Numbered from the stretch's first letter, positions 1 through 9,886 are shown. The stretch is DNA of 64,000 nucleotides from Thalassia testudinum (GCA_037157565.1 JAZHRO010000073.1:17490501-17554500); one strand, 5' to 3'. Notes: generated by a model from the sequence alone, not told the origin. Translations and numbers: made by a program.

Positions 1-755
1 TTTTAGTTCGTTTAGCATCCTCTCCAATACTTGTAGGTTTGATATCACTCATTAATCATTTGTATATCTATTATGTTACAAAAAATATTGGCTCACGCTT
101 GGGCCTACTTTTTTTTTTTTTTCTCATGGTCAACTCTTAGCTAAAATTGGATTCCTAATGAAACACTAGTTATTGTTTTTGTCAAGGATTTACTGGTCTC
201 ACGAGTTACCAAGTTCACATGGCCTAAACTACTAAGTGTGGCCGTAGCACACCGGCAGCGATTGATTAATGGACCTCTCAGGTCCTAAAACCAATAAAAT
301 TACACAAGTCAATTTGCTACCATTCTAAGGTACAGGATCAGAGGACAATCTAATATAAGTCACGGCATGTAGTAGATTTTGCAAATTATTCCTCTAGCGC
401 AACACTTAACATGGGTCATCCTAGGCAACTACCGGAAAGAAGCTTACCGAGGCCAACGAAGTCTTGCTACTTCTTTGACAACCCTTAACCATGACATCTT
501 TGAATTTTTGGCACCTTTGCATGATCTCAACGCCTTCAAGGGGATCCGAACACCCACAGATCCAATAATTACTGCACCAAGAGGTCTCATCTGATTAGGT
601 GCCAGCATTGGATTATGGCTTAGCTAAGCAATCGAAGAACCTAGTTCATCATGTCATTTTACATTCTCTTAATTTGTCAATATCAAATCATGCTTCGTGA
701 GTTCATATCTCAAGTCAACCCTTCTGTATTCTCAATTCCTACGTTGGTAGTACTT
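1..755. other. AT-rich sequence with no recognisable gene
   Basis: No convincing coding region or element boundary is visible. The 71-residue open frame at 379-594 has no recognisable motif and no homologue elsewhere in the window. A poly(T) run lies near 110-122. This is probably old, decayed repeat or intergenic DNA. Confidence 0.5.
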
Positions 756-1532
756 GGTATCTAGTCAGGTTACACGTGGATTGCATTAATTTGAAATTTG
801 ATCAATTCCAATCCTATTGGATTGCATTGGATTAGATTTTTCACTTATATAGATTGGATTGGATAAGGAAATTTTCATTCCATTAAAAATTGGATAGGAT
901 TGGGTAAGATCTCATCTAATTTGATAAAATCCGCAATCGGTGAAAAAAAAAATAATTGTGTGCATATAAACATATATGATATACTTCATTAGAGAAACAA
1001 AGTTTAATACCTCTAGAGTACATGTAATATAAAGTTTCCAAAATAATTTCTTTTCACTTCCAAATCCTTACCTCCTCGACCCATTTTCTTTCCTTAATAC
1101 AAAAACCCTTCGTTATGTCTATTATTTATTTGTTACTTTTGAACTTAGTTCCTTTATTTTGTTATACGTTCCATTAAGTAAATATTTTTTGTAGAGTTTT
1201 AGTACGTTTATATTTTTAGTTTTTCAAGAGGTGCCAATATCATCGTACTAGTAGGGAAAAGAGTAAACTTCAAATTTGAATTTTAGAATTTTACTCTTTC
1301 AAACCTTGCATTACTTAATAGGAAAATATGTACAATACCATGTACCATTTCAAAAAATGAGAAACTCTGATCTAATTCGAAGCAATATGGAATTTTATGG
1401 ATCGTATTAAATTGGATTAGACCTTGAATTGAATTCAATAGGATTACAAAAATCTTAATCTAGAAAAAGTGGATTAAATTATAGATTTAGTAAAAACCAA
1501 TCTAATTCGATCCATGTGTACCTTGAGTATCC
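756..1532. mobile_element. Possible MITE-like element with imperfect terminal inverted repeats
   Basis: The left end (GGTTACACGTGGATTGCATT near 768) resembles the reverse complement of the right end near 1503-1522 (GGTACACATGGATCGAATTA). Similarity extends weakly outward to about 756 and 1532. Next to both ends the interior carries degenerate ATTGGATTGGAT-type tracts, and there is no open reading frame. No clean target-site duplication was found, so boundaries and class are uncertain. A chance inverted repeat in AT-rich DNA is the main alternative. Confidence 0.4.
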
Positions 1533-2776
1533 AGGCATTCCCTCGTAATTTGTGCCTCATATTCTTGGAAATATTGTTTTCAAGTGATTGAAAACTTATT
1601 AATTCTTTATTCCTAAGCCATAGCATCCAAAACATTCAATTTACTAACCCTTATCATCGCAATCCACTTGGCTTCAATGGTAAGGATGCCCCCTTGTTTG
1701 CCCAATCCTTTTTGTATATTTATTTATTAATATACACAATTAAGTGCCCAAAATATGGATTTGGTTGCCCAAACCTATACCCTCAAACCCCTTGCTCTAG
1801 GTCTAGGTTTAGGTGCCTAAACATTCATTTTGGTAACCCAAATATGCAATAGAAATAATTGTAAAGAAGAAAAAAATATGTTCTTCAATTCATTCACGAC
1901 AGATTGGATTAACTCTTGATTTCTTCTTGACCCTCCTACAGTTCTAAAAGCATAGATCTCAATTAATCAAAAATCTAAATAAGAATAAATTGATTTAATG
2001 AAAAATTTCCAATTTCTACTCAGCAAGAGGACTCAAAATCAAATCCTAGAGTAAAAGGGACTATAATGACTCAAATCTCTGGACTATCCATATTTTCATA
2101 ATTCAATCATTATTGAGTTGCTAATTATTGGATCACCATTCCATGCTAAGCACAAGTGCACAAAATCTTCCCACGATATAATTTATCATGTCACAGAAGT
2201 TCATACAAAGCTACATAAAGGAACAACCTTTTATAAGTATTAAAAAAATTTATGTTTATTCCTATGTATTTTTACACCTTGTTCCCACTGAAGCCCATAT
2301 ATTTCTTTTTTTTGACCAAATAACTTTAGCAAAAATGTGAGCAAAATACTTAGTGGAGAGGATAGATAAAAATGCAATAGTCTAGTTAAATAAACAATAT
2401 AAGTGAAAATCATGGTTACTATGCTTGTGCAATCATCCCTTGTAACTACAAGGAGATTTCCATGTATTGTTTGGTGCATATCCCTCTATGTCAACTTGAA
2501 CAAAGCCCATGTCTACTCACTTGGATGGCAAAACTTGTCTCTTCTTGCCCTTAACCTTTTCTGGTACCAGGAAAATTGTTGGGATCCATGACCTTGATTG
2601 CAAGTAACATAAATAACACTGGAGCACCTTGATTACCAGTAAGCAACACAAGTAATGCTGGGAGAGTCTTAATTGCAAGAAACAAGACCTTAGTGCTAAA
2701 GATAGGTTTATATCCTTATCAAATCAAGATTTAACTAAGTATGAGAGTCCCTTCCTTTAGTTTCCATTTGAGTTTT
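1533..2776. other. AT-rich intergenic sequence, nothing recognised
   Basis: This stretch has no element boundary, no conserved protein motif and no long frame. The short open frames at 2240-2591 overlap on opposite strands and look like chance. It ends at the GTTTT that flanks the solo LTR beginning at 2777. Confidence 0.45.
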
Positions 2777-4544
2777 TGATGAGCGAGATTTTGTACAATA
2801 AAAGATTGAGTTAAAAACCCATTGTTGTAGTTGCGTAAAAATCCACTATCAAATAAAATTTACAACCGAAACTCTGGTGAGACCCGGGTTGAACACAGGG
2901 AGACGTATGTTTGATTAAAAATTATGTTTAGAATTATTTTTCACAAAGTAGATTAGCTGGTTGAAATTAATCTACGCAAGCTATTCTACTTAAATAATAA
3001 ACAATAGAAGAGAGAGATAGAATAATACAAAGAAAGAGAAAACTAGAGAGAGAATCAATATTTCATAATCACATGTCTATTATATCTACTTGCTACAACT
3101 AGAAAGCAATAAAAAGATAGGGATGAGAAAATCCTCCTCAACGGTTGTTTGGAGGACGAGCCGCATTGACGGAGTGCCTAGAAGAGGGTGGTGAGATGTT
3201 GGACGAGGGAGAATGGAGCTGGAGGACGGAGGATGGAACAGGGCGGCATCGCAGCTTGATCTGCTTCCCAAATGGTGGCGAGAAGACAATTACGGGATGC
3301 TCCACGAAGGGGCTGAGAAGATGGAAAATTATTTTACTCTACTTCTAGTGGAGCATCCCAGGTATGGGATCAGCTTGTAGAGCTTTTGGAAAGGGTGAGA
3401 GGAGAAGAGAAATTATGAAGAAGTGAAGGGGAGATGGCTATTTATAGGTGTGGTCATGAGGGCAAAAGAGTCTTTTTAAGGGCTTTAAAGGTTAATCCAC
3501 GGCCTTTAGTGACTCATGTAAGCGTTGCTAAAGTTGGCCGTTGCTGAAGGCGCAACAAAGGAGAGCCCTTAGATCGTGATCGCATGCTCCTCATGCAGCC
3601 ATGTCACTTGGCCGCTCGTCTTCAGTTGCTTGCATGTCTCATTGCGCCTAATCAATCTCAACGATCGGATGGCTTAGATCACGTGAGCATGCTTCAGCTT
3701 AAAACATTACGCGTGCTCGCATATGATAGCATGTACGATCACACGTCATCGCGCTCGTGCGTGCGCTCCTCCATCTGGGGCATCCAAGCGTGCCACGTCG
3801 CCGCATCTAATACCGCTCGATCACCATCCAACGGGTGAATTTCGCCTGCGCTCGCCTTCAGCGAATTTAATCCATTCGTGAGGGCTCGATCGTGTGTCGC
3901 TGAGTTGCGCGTGGAGGTGTTCTCCACTGTGCTATCTTCGTGGATTGTCGTAGAGATGATTTGATGCCCGTGCTCTCTCGGTCATTGGATGAAGATCTAA
4001 TAGCTGAGATCTCATGGTGGAGAAGCCTTTAAGGAGGAAGGGCTAGCTGATGGTGCTCTTGGATGGCTGGGATGGTGCCACGTGGTGCCATCTTAGCTGT
4101 CCAACTTCTTTGCTTTGTAGGTGGTGCCGTGGTTATCGAATTGAACCTATTTTCGCATTGTTGGGCTGTGATTGTTGATTCGAACCCATCCGTGCAGTTG
4201 GATTTGTCATCTGAGGCACGTATTTTCACCACCTTAACCCCTGACCTCTGATATTTCTCGGACTGCATTTGATGCTATGGAGATCCAATCGAGGCGATCT
4301 CGGAGGCACTGAACTCCGATCTTCTCCCTGATCAGATTCGTATGGTTGGATATTCAATCTGAGGCCCCAAAATGATATCACCCTATCCCCTCGCCACAAA
4401 AAGGAAAATTAACCTATATTTTGTACAAATTAATCTAAATGCAGAATGATGCATGTTATGCAATATTTATAATGTTAAATGCAATTATACGCCTAAGAAC
4501 ACGCATAAATAGACAGTTTATGTGAAATAGATGTGTCTACATCA
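2777..4544 (-). mobile_element. Solo LTR of the Athila-like superfamily (family I)
   Basis: The segment starts TGATGAGC and ends CTACATCA on the + strand. It reads as an LTR on the minus strand. It is flanked by GTTTT (2772-2776) and GTTTC (4545-4549), a 5-bp target duplication with one change. It has the superfamily landmarks in order: the AACACAGGGAG block near 2893, a GTCCTCC/GGAGGA hairpin near 3131-3156, a minus-strand TATA box (CTATAAATAGCC) near 3436, a TTTAGTGAC motif near 3487, a TTGGATGAAGATCTAA dyad near 3985 and a CACGTG dyad at 4071-4092. No internal region or partner LTR adjoins it. A PPT-like stretch follows 4544, so a truncated element is the alternative to a true solo LTR. 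Confidence 0.75.
4071..4092. promoter_or_regulatory. CACGTG-centred dyad in U3 of solo LTR I
   Basis: A G-box CACGTG is flanked by imperfectly inverted arms (GATGGTGC on the left, GTGCCATC on the right). The same dyad recurs at the same relative place in LTRs A1, A2, B, B', E and F. Such a core is the classic binding site of plant bZIP and bHLH factors. Function here is inferred from conservation only. Confidence 0.55.
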
Positions 4545-5565
4545 GTTTCCCATAGAATCATCTTGCTAGAAGAACATTAAGTATCATATTTATGTAAATG
4601 CTTAAATATCTCTACCTTATATTTTTTTACATGCAATGCAAGGAGTGATTTATTGAGTGCGAGTGGACATGGTATATCACTTTTAGTGTTTAGAAAATTT
4701 TTGCATAGATTTCTGTTTATATTTTACCAACATTTCATCTTAGTTCCTTATATAATGTTCAAAACCCTGGGAAAATTTTGGAAGAGTTTTCCCTTATACA
4801 AAGTAATATTTAAACAAAAAATTTAGATATAATTTCCTGTTACAAAAAGTCATATTTTAACTAAAAATTTTGGTTGAATTGTAGCTTACACAGAAAATTA
4901 ATAGATTAAAAGAAAGTAACCCATAATATCCATTTACGTCTTAGAATTTAGCAAATGTTGCATCATGGGCCAATGAACTATTTCTAAGTCTCCCCAAGGA
5001 AATGCAATGGGATAGTAGAACGAGCTATACTTGCCTTAGATGCTCACCAATCCAGTAATGACCAAGGTGCCATATCTACGAAAAATGCATTGAAGCTTTA
5101 TTTCTTAAAAGATGGGGCATATGTCGTGCTACCATATGCCAATAAATTCTGGAATTTTGCATCGTGAGTTGGTAGAAGACGTCTCTAGGGCTCCCTAAGG
5201 GTGGAATGAAGTAGTAGGCTATGCTTTACAAACCTTGAAAGGAAAACATCAAATTGCAAAGCCACCCTACTCACAAAAGGTCTCACGAGGTTTTCCATCG
5301 GGTAATAGCTAATAATAATAAGCCAAACCATACTAAACCCTAGATTTTTGAAGAGGGAAGGATTTCCCATCCTCTTTAACCTTTTAACGAAGTAGTGATG
5401 GATCCTTTCTTATCTTCCTAGTCTATCCTTCTCTTTAGTAGTGCTTTTCCCTCCTTTTGTTTCCGACATCACTTTGCTCCTTGCTCCTTCTTTCTTCCTC
5501 CCTTTCTTAGCCCTAGGCTTATATGTATTATATGATGGATGGTTGAGAATGATGAACAGAAGGGG
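4545..5565. other. Non-coding flank, possibly remnant internal sequence of an older element
   Basis: There is no supported gene. Two stretches, about 4945-5030 and 5150-5240, resemble each other weakly and may be an old local duplication. The end (AACAGAAGGGGATGTT) is purine-rich, like a polypurine tract, directly before element B. With the CATGGGGG immediately right of B, this may be the 3' internal end of an older element that B interrupted. That is inference. Confidence 0.4.
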
Positions 5566-6018
5566 ATGTTTGATGTACACACATCCATTTAGGTTAAAAT
5601 GACTTTTTATGCATGTTCCTAAGCTTAGGGATGCATTCCATATCATAAATATTGCATAGCATGCATTATTCTGCATTTAGAATAGTTTGTGTAAATTATA
5701 GTTAATTAGTGTCCTTTGGTGGCCAGGAGAGAAGGAGATCTATTTCGGGGCCTTGGATTGACGATCCGACCATATCGATCTGATTAAGACGATGATTAGA
5801 GTCTAATGCCTCTGAAATCGTTTTGATCAGAGTTCCGTAGCACCTTATGCAATCCGAGAAAGGTCAACAGCCAAGGGGCTAGGTGACACACTTTGGAGCT
5901 TTAAAAGACAAATCCAACCACATGGATGGATTTGGATCAACGATCGCAGCCTAATAGTATGAAAATCGACCCAATTCGACGTCTATGGCGTCATCTACAA
6001 GCAAAAGGTGGACGGTCC

Positions 6019-6042
6019 AGATAGTGCCATGTGGCACCATCT
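6019..6042. promoter_or_regulatory. U3 dyad (CATGTG variant of the G-box dyad) in the B 5' LTR
   Basis: The left arm is AGATAGTG, the core CCATGTGG and the right arm CACCATCT. The core has lost the perfect CACGTG of family A, but the arms remain inverted. The position matches the dyads in the other LTRs. Confidence 0.5.
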
Positions 6043-6159
6043 TAGCCGCCTATGGTCGTCTGCTCAGCACTAGAGCATTTGTAGAGCATGATCTCAGCCC
6101 TTGGATCTTGATCCAATGGCTGAGCATGCATCGTACCACTTTCATCATGTTGACAATCT

Positions 6160-6228
6160 GGCGGCTTGACTCATTGGTTACGCACCCTAATATGCAACAT
6201 GAGGCACGGGTTCGAAACTCGCAAATGC
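6160..6228 (+). other. tRNA-like sequence (A box and B box) inside the B 5' LTR
   Basis: TTGACTCATTGGTTACGC (6166-6183) resembles a tRNA D-arm/A box, and GGGTTCGAAACTC (6208-6220) resembles a T-arm/B box. The spacing is within the range found in tRNA genes. A full cloverleaf cannot be drawn convincingly, so this is not called as a functional tRNA. Equivalent pairs occur in the same part of the B', B 3', A1 and A2 LTRs. Confidence 0.55.
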
Positions 6229-6575
6229 CTATAATCCACAGTGCGGGAGGGTTGCGCAAAATTGGACTGTGCAATGCCTGATAAGTGGTTCGGACGAGGC
6301 CGCGTCGAAACACGGATGAAGAGGAGCGCGCACGTGCTATCATACGCATGATCCCACGCTCCATCTAACGCGTGCTTGAGGCGCGATTCGCAGTCTCCCT
6401 TAGCCATGCTATTTGAATAGAATGGCTGCCATTCAATCACATGCTCTCTTAGTGTGATTTCAAAGAGTGGATGCAAGCGGTGGCGTGATGGCTTTAGCAA
6501 CATTTAGGGCGGATCTTTAGCGACACCTTTAATGTCACTAAATGTCCCATGCACGAAATGCCTCCTCTCCTTCAC

Positions 6576-6583
6576 TATAAAAG
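6576..6583 (+). promoter_or_regulatory. TATA box of the B 5' LTR
   Basis: TATAAAAG in the context CACTATAAAAGGACC lies just downstream of the paired TTTAGCGACA/TGTCACTAAA motif. The same context is kept in B' (8185) and the B 3' LTR (32139), and in reverse in family A LTRs. It is the expected Pol II core promoter of the LTR. Confidence 0.75.
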
Positions 6584-7278
6584 GACCCTTACCCCTCCCA
6601 TTTCTCTTGATCTCTTCCTTTGTCTCCCTCACCACCTTTAAGGTTCTAGAGAGAGCTTGTCCCAAGATCGGGATGCTCCTCTAGAGTAGAAATCAAATAT
6701 TTTTCTTGCCTCTCACCCCTATTCCTGGAGCATCTCGTGGCTGTCCCCTAACCAGCTTTTAGAAGAAGATCCTCACCGCGACGCTGTCCCATCTTGCCCT
6801 TCTTCCTCTGACGCCGTTCTCCTTCATTCAGCTTCCCACCACCTTCGTCTGAGATGTCGTAAAAGCGAGCCATCCTCTAGCGACTGTTGAGGGGGATTCT
6901 TCTCAACCTATTCTATCTTTTATTGCTTTCAAGTGTAGTTTCAATTAGTTGTAATATACATCGATCAATTTTATGAAATGTTTCTTTCCCTCTCTTTCTC
7001 TTTCTCTCTCTCTCTCATTTTGTTAGTGTGGAGCAGAATAGATAACAATTCACATGATATTCTATCTTATAAAATACCAAAAAAATCTCAAAAGATAAAA
7101 ATAACAAAAAAAAAATAAAGTCAAAGCGTGGATTTCAAAACCAAATGCTCGCCTCCTTGTGTTCGACCTAGGACTCTCGTTGAGTTTCAGTATAAATTTT
7201 ATTTGATAGTGATATTTTGTGACTACAATGGCGGGTTCTCCAAAACCCTGATTTCCCTCGAGGAATACACGCCCACCA

Positions 7279-7288
7279 TTTTGGCGCT
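7279..7288 (+). other. First part of element B's primer-binding site, interrupted by solo LTR B'
   Basis: TTTTGGCGC follows the LTR end directly, as in other Athila elements whose site begins TTGGCGCCGTTGCC. The site breaks off after GCGCT, where the B' LTR begins, and resumes at 15995 with GCACCATTGCCGGGGA. GCGCT and GCACC are the probable mutated target duplication of B', from an ancestral GCGCC. Confidence 0.7.
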
Positions 7289-7740
7289 TGATGTAGACAC
7301 ATTTAAGTAGGATAAAATGCCTATTCATGCATGTTCGTAGGCTTAGATTTTCATTTCATGTTATAAATATTACATAGCATGCATTATCCTACATTTAGAG
7401 TAGTTGTGTATATTTTAGGTTAATTACTTCCTTTTTATGGCCAGGAGGGAAGGAGATTTATTTTAGGGCCTCGAATGGACGATTTGACCGTATGGATTTG
7501 ATCAGGACGATGCTCGAAGTCTAACGCCTTTGAAATTGTCTAGATCGGAATGCCATAGCACCTTATGTGGCCTGAGGAAGATCAACGACCAGGGGGGTAA
7601 TATGACATCCTTACGAGCTTCGAATGAAAAATCCGACCGTACGGATGGATTCAGAGCGACGATCACAATTCGACAATACGGGAATCATCTCGATCTGAGC
7701 ACCATGGCTCCCTTTGCAACAAAAAGAAGATCGATGAACT

Positions 7741-7764
7741 AGATGGTGCCATGTGGTGCCATCT
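7741..7764. promoter_or_regulatory. CATGTG-core dyad in the B' LTR
   Basis: AGATGGTGCC and GGTGCCATCT surround an ATGT core. The location matches the family A G-box dyads. The central CACGTG has decayed to CATGTG. Confidence 0.5.
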
Positions 7765-7899
7765 GGGCTGCCCAACATTGGTCAACAGCCACCGCCCAAC
7801 CCTTCATCATTTGCGCCCTCATTCCCAGTCATTGGATCTTGATCCAATGGCTGAGAAGCTTCCTCCACCGCATGCCATAAGACGTCTTCTTGACAAACT

Positions 7900-7970
7900 T
7901 GTCAACTTGGTGTAATGGTTGGGACGTTGGCCTCCATTGGAGGGGCGCGGGTTCGAATCCCCGTGCCCCC
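7900..7970 (+). other. tRNA-like sequence inside the B' LTR (best-preserved copy)
   Basis: The A-box-like TTGGTGTAATGGTTGGGA (7907-7924) resembles the D-arm of plant tRNA-Gln. The B box GGGTTCGAATCCC (7949-7961) matches the tRNA consensus. Between them GCCTC and GGGGC can pair as a 5-bp stem around a 7-nt loop, as in an anticodon arm. The acceptor stem is not convincing. A captured tRNA or SINE head is the simplest reading. Confidence 0.6.
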
Positions 7971-8184
7971 CCTCCTGCCAATTGAGAACATGAAGCCAAC
8001 ACAGTGCACATGTGCACGCTAGCACTAGCACCGCAGTGCCAGCACGCGAGCGCGCGACAAGGAGTGAGTGATGCGCATGCCAGCATAAGTGAGGGCAGAT
8101 CTTTTGCAACAGTTGGGTGGGCCTTTAGTGATGATTGTAGCTGTCACTAATGCCCTATGCACGATTTCTTCCTCTTCCTTCCAC

Positions 8185-8192
8185 TATAAAAG
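8185..8192 (+). promoter_or_regulatory. TATA box of the B' LTR
   Basis: TATAAAAG sits in CACTATAAAAGGACC, downstream of the TTTAGTGAT/GTCACTAA motif pair. It is at the same relative position as in the B LTRs. Confidence 0.7.
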
Positions 8193-8975
8193 GACCTACC
8201 CCCCTCTATTCTTCACCATCTCTTTCTTTCTTCCTCACCACCTCTAAGGTTCTAGAGAGAGCTTGTCCCAAGCCCAGGATACTCCTCTAGATTAGAATCA
8301 AATATTTTTCCCTCCCATCATCCCCATTCATGGAGCATCCCACGACCATCTTCTCACCTACTTCAGGAAGTAGATCCTTGCCGCAACACCGTCCTGCCCT
8401 ACCCTCCATCCTCTGGCTCCGTCCTCGTTATTCCCGCTCCTTGCCATCTTCCTCCAGGTGACATTAGAGCGAGTCGTCCTCCGAGCAACCGTCAATGGGG
8501 ATTCTTCTCATCTCTATCTATCTTTATCACTTTCTAGTGTAGTTTTCCTGCTTTCCTAGTTGTAACAAACATTTGTGTTGAACGTTCGAATTGCTACGCT
8601 AACGTGTTCGATTTTGGAGAACCAGTCGTTATAGTTTGAAAGTGAAGAATTCGTGTTCAACAAATAAAATTTATACCGAAATGAAAATTCCAGGTCGAAT
8701 ATAGGGAGGCGGACGTTTGATTTAAAAACTGCGTGTTTCTTTTTATTTGTCATGAAGTAATTCAATTTAAAACTATCTAAGTATCTACAACAAATAGAAG
8801 AGAGAGAGAGGGTAAGAGAGAGAGAATATTATACATAAAAATCAAAATGAGATGTAGAATAAACATAGAATTTATCATCAGGGGGATTGTTCATTACAAC
8901 TAGAAAGCATAAAACAATTACGCTAGAAAGCGATAAATTTACTCTAGAAAGCATTAAAAGAATGGAGGGAGAAAT

Positions 8976-9074
8976 GTCCTCCTCGACGATTGCTTGGAGG
9001 ACGAGCAGAACTACACTAGAAAGTAGTAAAAAAAATAGGGAGAGAGAAATCCTCCTCGACGGTTGCTTGGAGGA
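8976..9074 (-). other. Tandemly duplicated R-U5 hairpin module of the A2 LTR
   Basis: Two copies (8976-9002 and 9050-9074) of a hairpin with TCCTCC/GGAGGA arms and a 13-nt loop lie 48 bp apart, separated by AGAAAGCAGTAAA-type sequence. A1 and the B-type LTRs have a single copy. The right A2 LTR also has two (14295 and 14391), so the duplication predates the A2 insertion. Confidence 0.6.
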
Positions 9075-9312
9075 CGAGTCGGACGGGACGACTCCTGGAC
9101 GAAGGAGAACGAAGCAGGATGAAGGAGGACGAAGCAGAAGAACGGGAACGGTGCAACACGCCGTCGTCGTCGCGGGATCCACTTTCGAAGTGGGACGAAA
9201 ATTTGGACTTTATCTCGCGAGAAGCATCCTAGGTGTGGAACAAGCTTCTCTTGAGCTTTGGAGGGGTAGAGAAGAGAAGGAAGTGATGAGAATTTTGTAT
9301 GGAGGGGGTCTC

Positions 9313-9320
9313 CTTTTATA
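9313..9320 (-). promoter_or_regulatory. TATA box of the A2 3' LTR
   Basis: Minus-strand TATAAAAG in the context ACTATAAAAGGAGACC lies about 60 bp downstream of the TTTAGTGAC dyad. The same arrangement recurs at 14652-14659, 34259-34266 and 44166-44173. Confidence 0.75.
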
Positions 9321-9378
9321 GTTGCAAGGAGTGGGGGCAAAATGGGCATTACAACTTTAAAATAATAAATGAGGGGTC

Positions 9379-9406
9379 TTTAGTGACGGATAAATCCGTC
9401 ACTAAA
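9379..9406. promoter_or_regulatory. Perfect 28-bp palindrome with TGACG half-sites upstream of the TATA box
   Basis: The arms TTTAGTGACGGAT and ATCCGTCACTAAA are exact reverse complements around a 2-nt centre. It is preserved in the A2 right LTR (14718-14745) and the A1 right LTR (44232-44259), and nearly so in the A1 left LTR (34325-34352). TGACG is the half-site of plant TGA-type bZIP factors (as-1-like elements), so a stress-responsive enhancer is plausible. Confidence 0.65.
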
Positions 9407-9675
9407 GCCCCCAACGTGGACGTAGCTCCCGCGCCCATGCGCGCCTCCTCCGCTGCCTGCTTCCTCAACGCCATCGTACGTTCATTGATTTTCAGCCGTC
9501 CGATCGCGAGATTGGATGGCTTAAGACGCATCTCTGCCCGCTGCTGCGCCCGCCTGGCGCTTGTGATCGCACGTGACGACGCGCGTTCAATAGCGCGTGC
9601 TCTCGATTGAGCGCTGATGGCCGTCCGATCGCGATCCAACGGCCGCCATCGCCTGCACGCCCGCGCCTTCCTCAC

Positions 9676-9745
9676 CTTCGCTGCGACTCGAACCCGCGCC
9701 TGCAGCTCGCGTAAGCGCGCTCGACCGCTGTGCTACGAGGTGCGG
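9676..9745 (-). other. tRNA-like sequence in the A2 3' LTR
   Basis: On the minus strand a TAGCACAGCGGTCGAGCG A box (9718-9735) precedes a CGGGTTCGAGTC B box (near 9685-9696). Both fit the internal Pol III promoter pattern. The intervening and acceptor sequences do not give a full cloverleaf. Confidence 0.55.
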
Positions 9746-9783
9746 ATGGTCGAGCGGACGCTTTTAAGCGTGGCTGACCACAG

Positions 9784-9805
9784 CCGTTGGATTGAGATCC
9801 AACGG
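9784..9805. promoter_or_regulatory. CCGTTGGAT/ATCCAACGG dyad in A2 U3
   Basis: Nine-base arms CCGTTGGAT and ATCCAACGG are perfect inverted repeats around TGAG. Comparable dyads with TTGGATC/GATCCAA arms occur in every LTR of the superfamily in the window (near 3985, 6100, 7834, 15108, 18502, 31665, 34730, 44638 and 46975). Confidence 0.6.
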
Positions 9806-9862
9806 CGAAGAGCAAGCAAATGTGGGGTCTTCAGAGGTTGCATGCGGCCGTTTGGGCGGCTG

Positions 9863-9886
9863 AGATGGCACCACGTGGCGCCATCT
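9863..9886. promoter_or_regulatory. 24-bp G-box dyad of the A2 3' LTR
   Basis: AGATGGCA, then CCACGTGG, then CGCCATCT forms a dyad with one mismatched pair around a CACGTG core. Equivalents lie at 15189-15212, 34808-34831 and 44716-44739, with further relatives in B, B', E, F and I. Confidence 0.65.

Larger units (their letters stand above)
5571..7278 (+). repeat. 5' LTR of element B
   Basis: This 1,708-bp LTR runs from TGATG to CACCA and is followed at once by TTTTGGCGC, the start of the primer-binding site. U3 holds the CACGTG dyad, the TTGGATCTTGATCCAA dyad near 6100, a tRNA-like A/B-box pair and a TATA box. R-U5 holds the TCCTC...GAGGG hairpin near 6872 and a CT-rich tract at about 6975-7016. 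Its partner is the LTR beginning at 31134, to which it is closer than to B' at 7289. Confidence 0.85.

Noticed and set aside
379..594. A small gene of 71 codons
   Set aside because: No motif, no homologue in the window and no promoter context. It is compatible with chance in AT-rich DNA.
7900..7970. A functional tRNA-Gln gene in the B' LTR
   Set aside because: A and B boxes are good, but the acceptor stem does not pair and the base expected at position 33 is not T. I kept it as tRNA-like only.
8887..9321. Open frames of 110-145 codons in the family A LTRs (also 9011-9349, 14407-14688, 33954-34295, 43921-44202)
   Set aside because: They recur only because the LTR is repeated. The sense frames begin upstream of the TATA box and the box lies inside their codons. 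Composition is biased and reading differs after small indels between copies.
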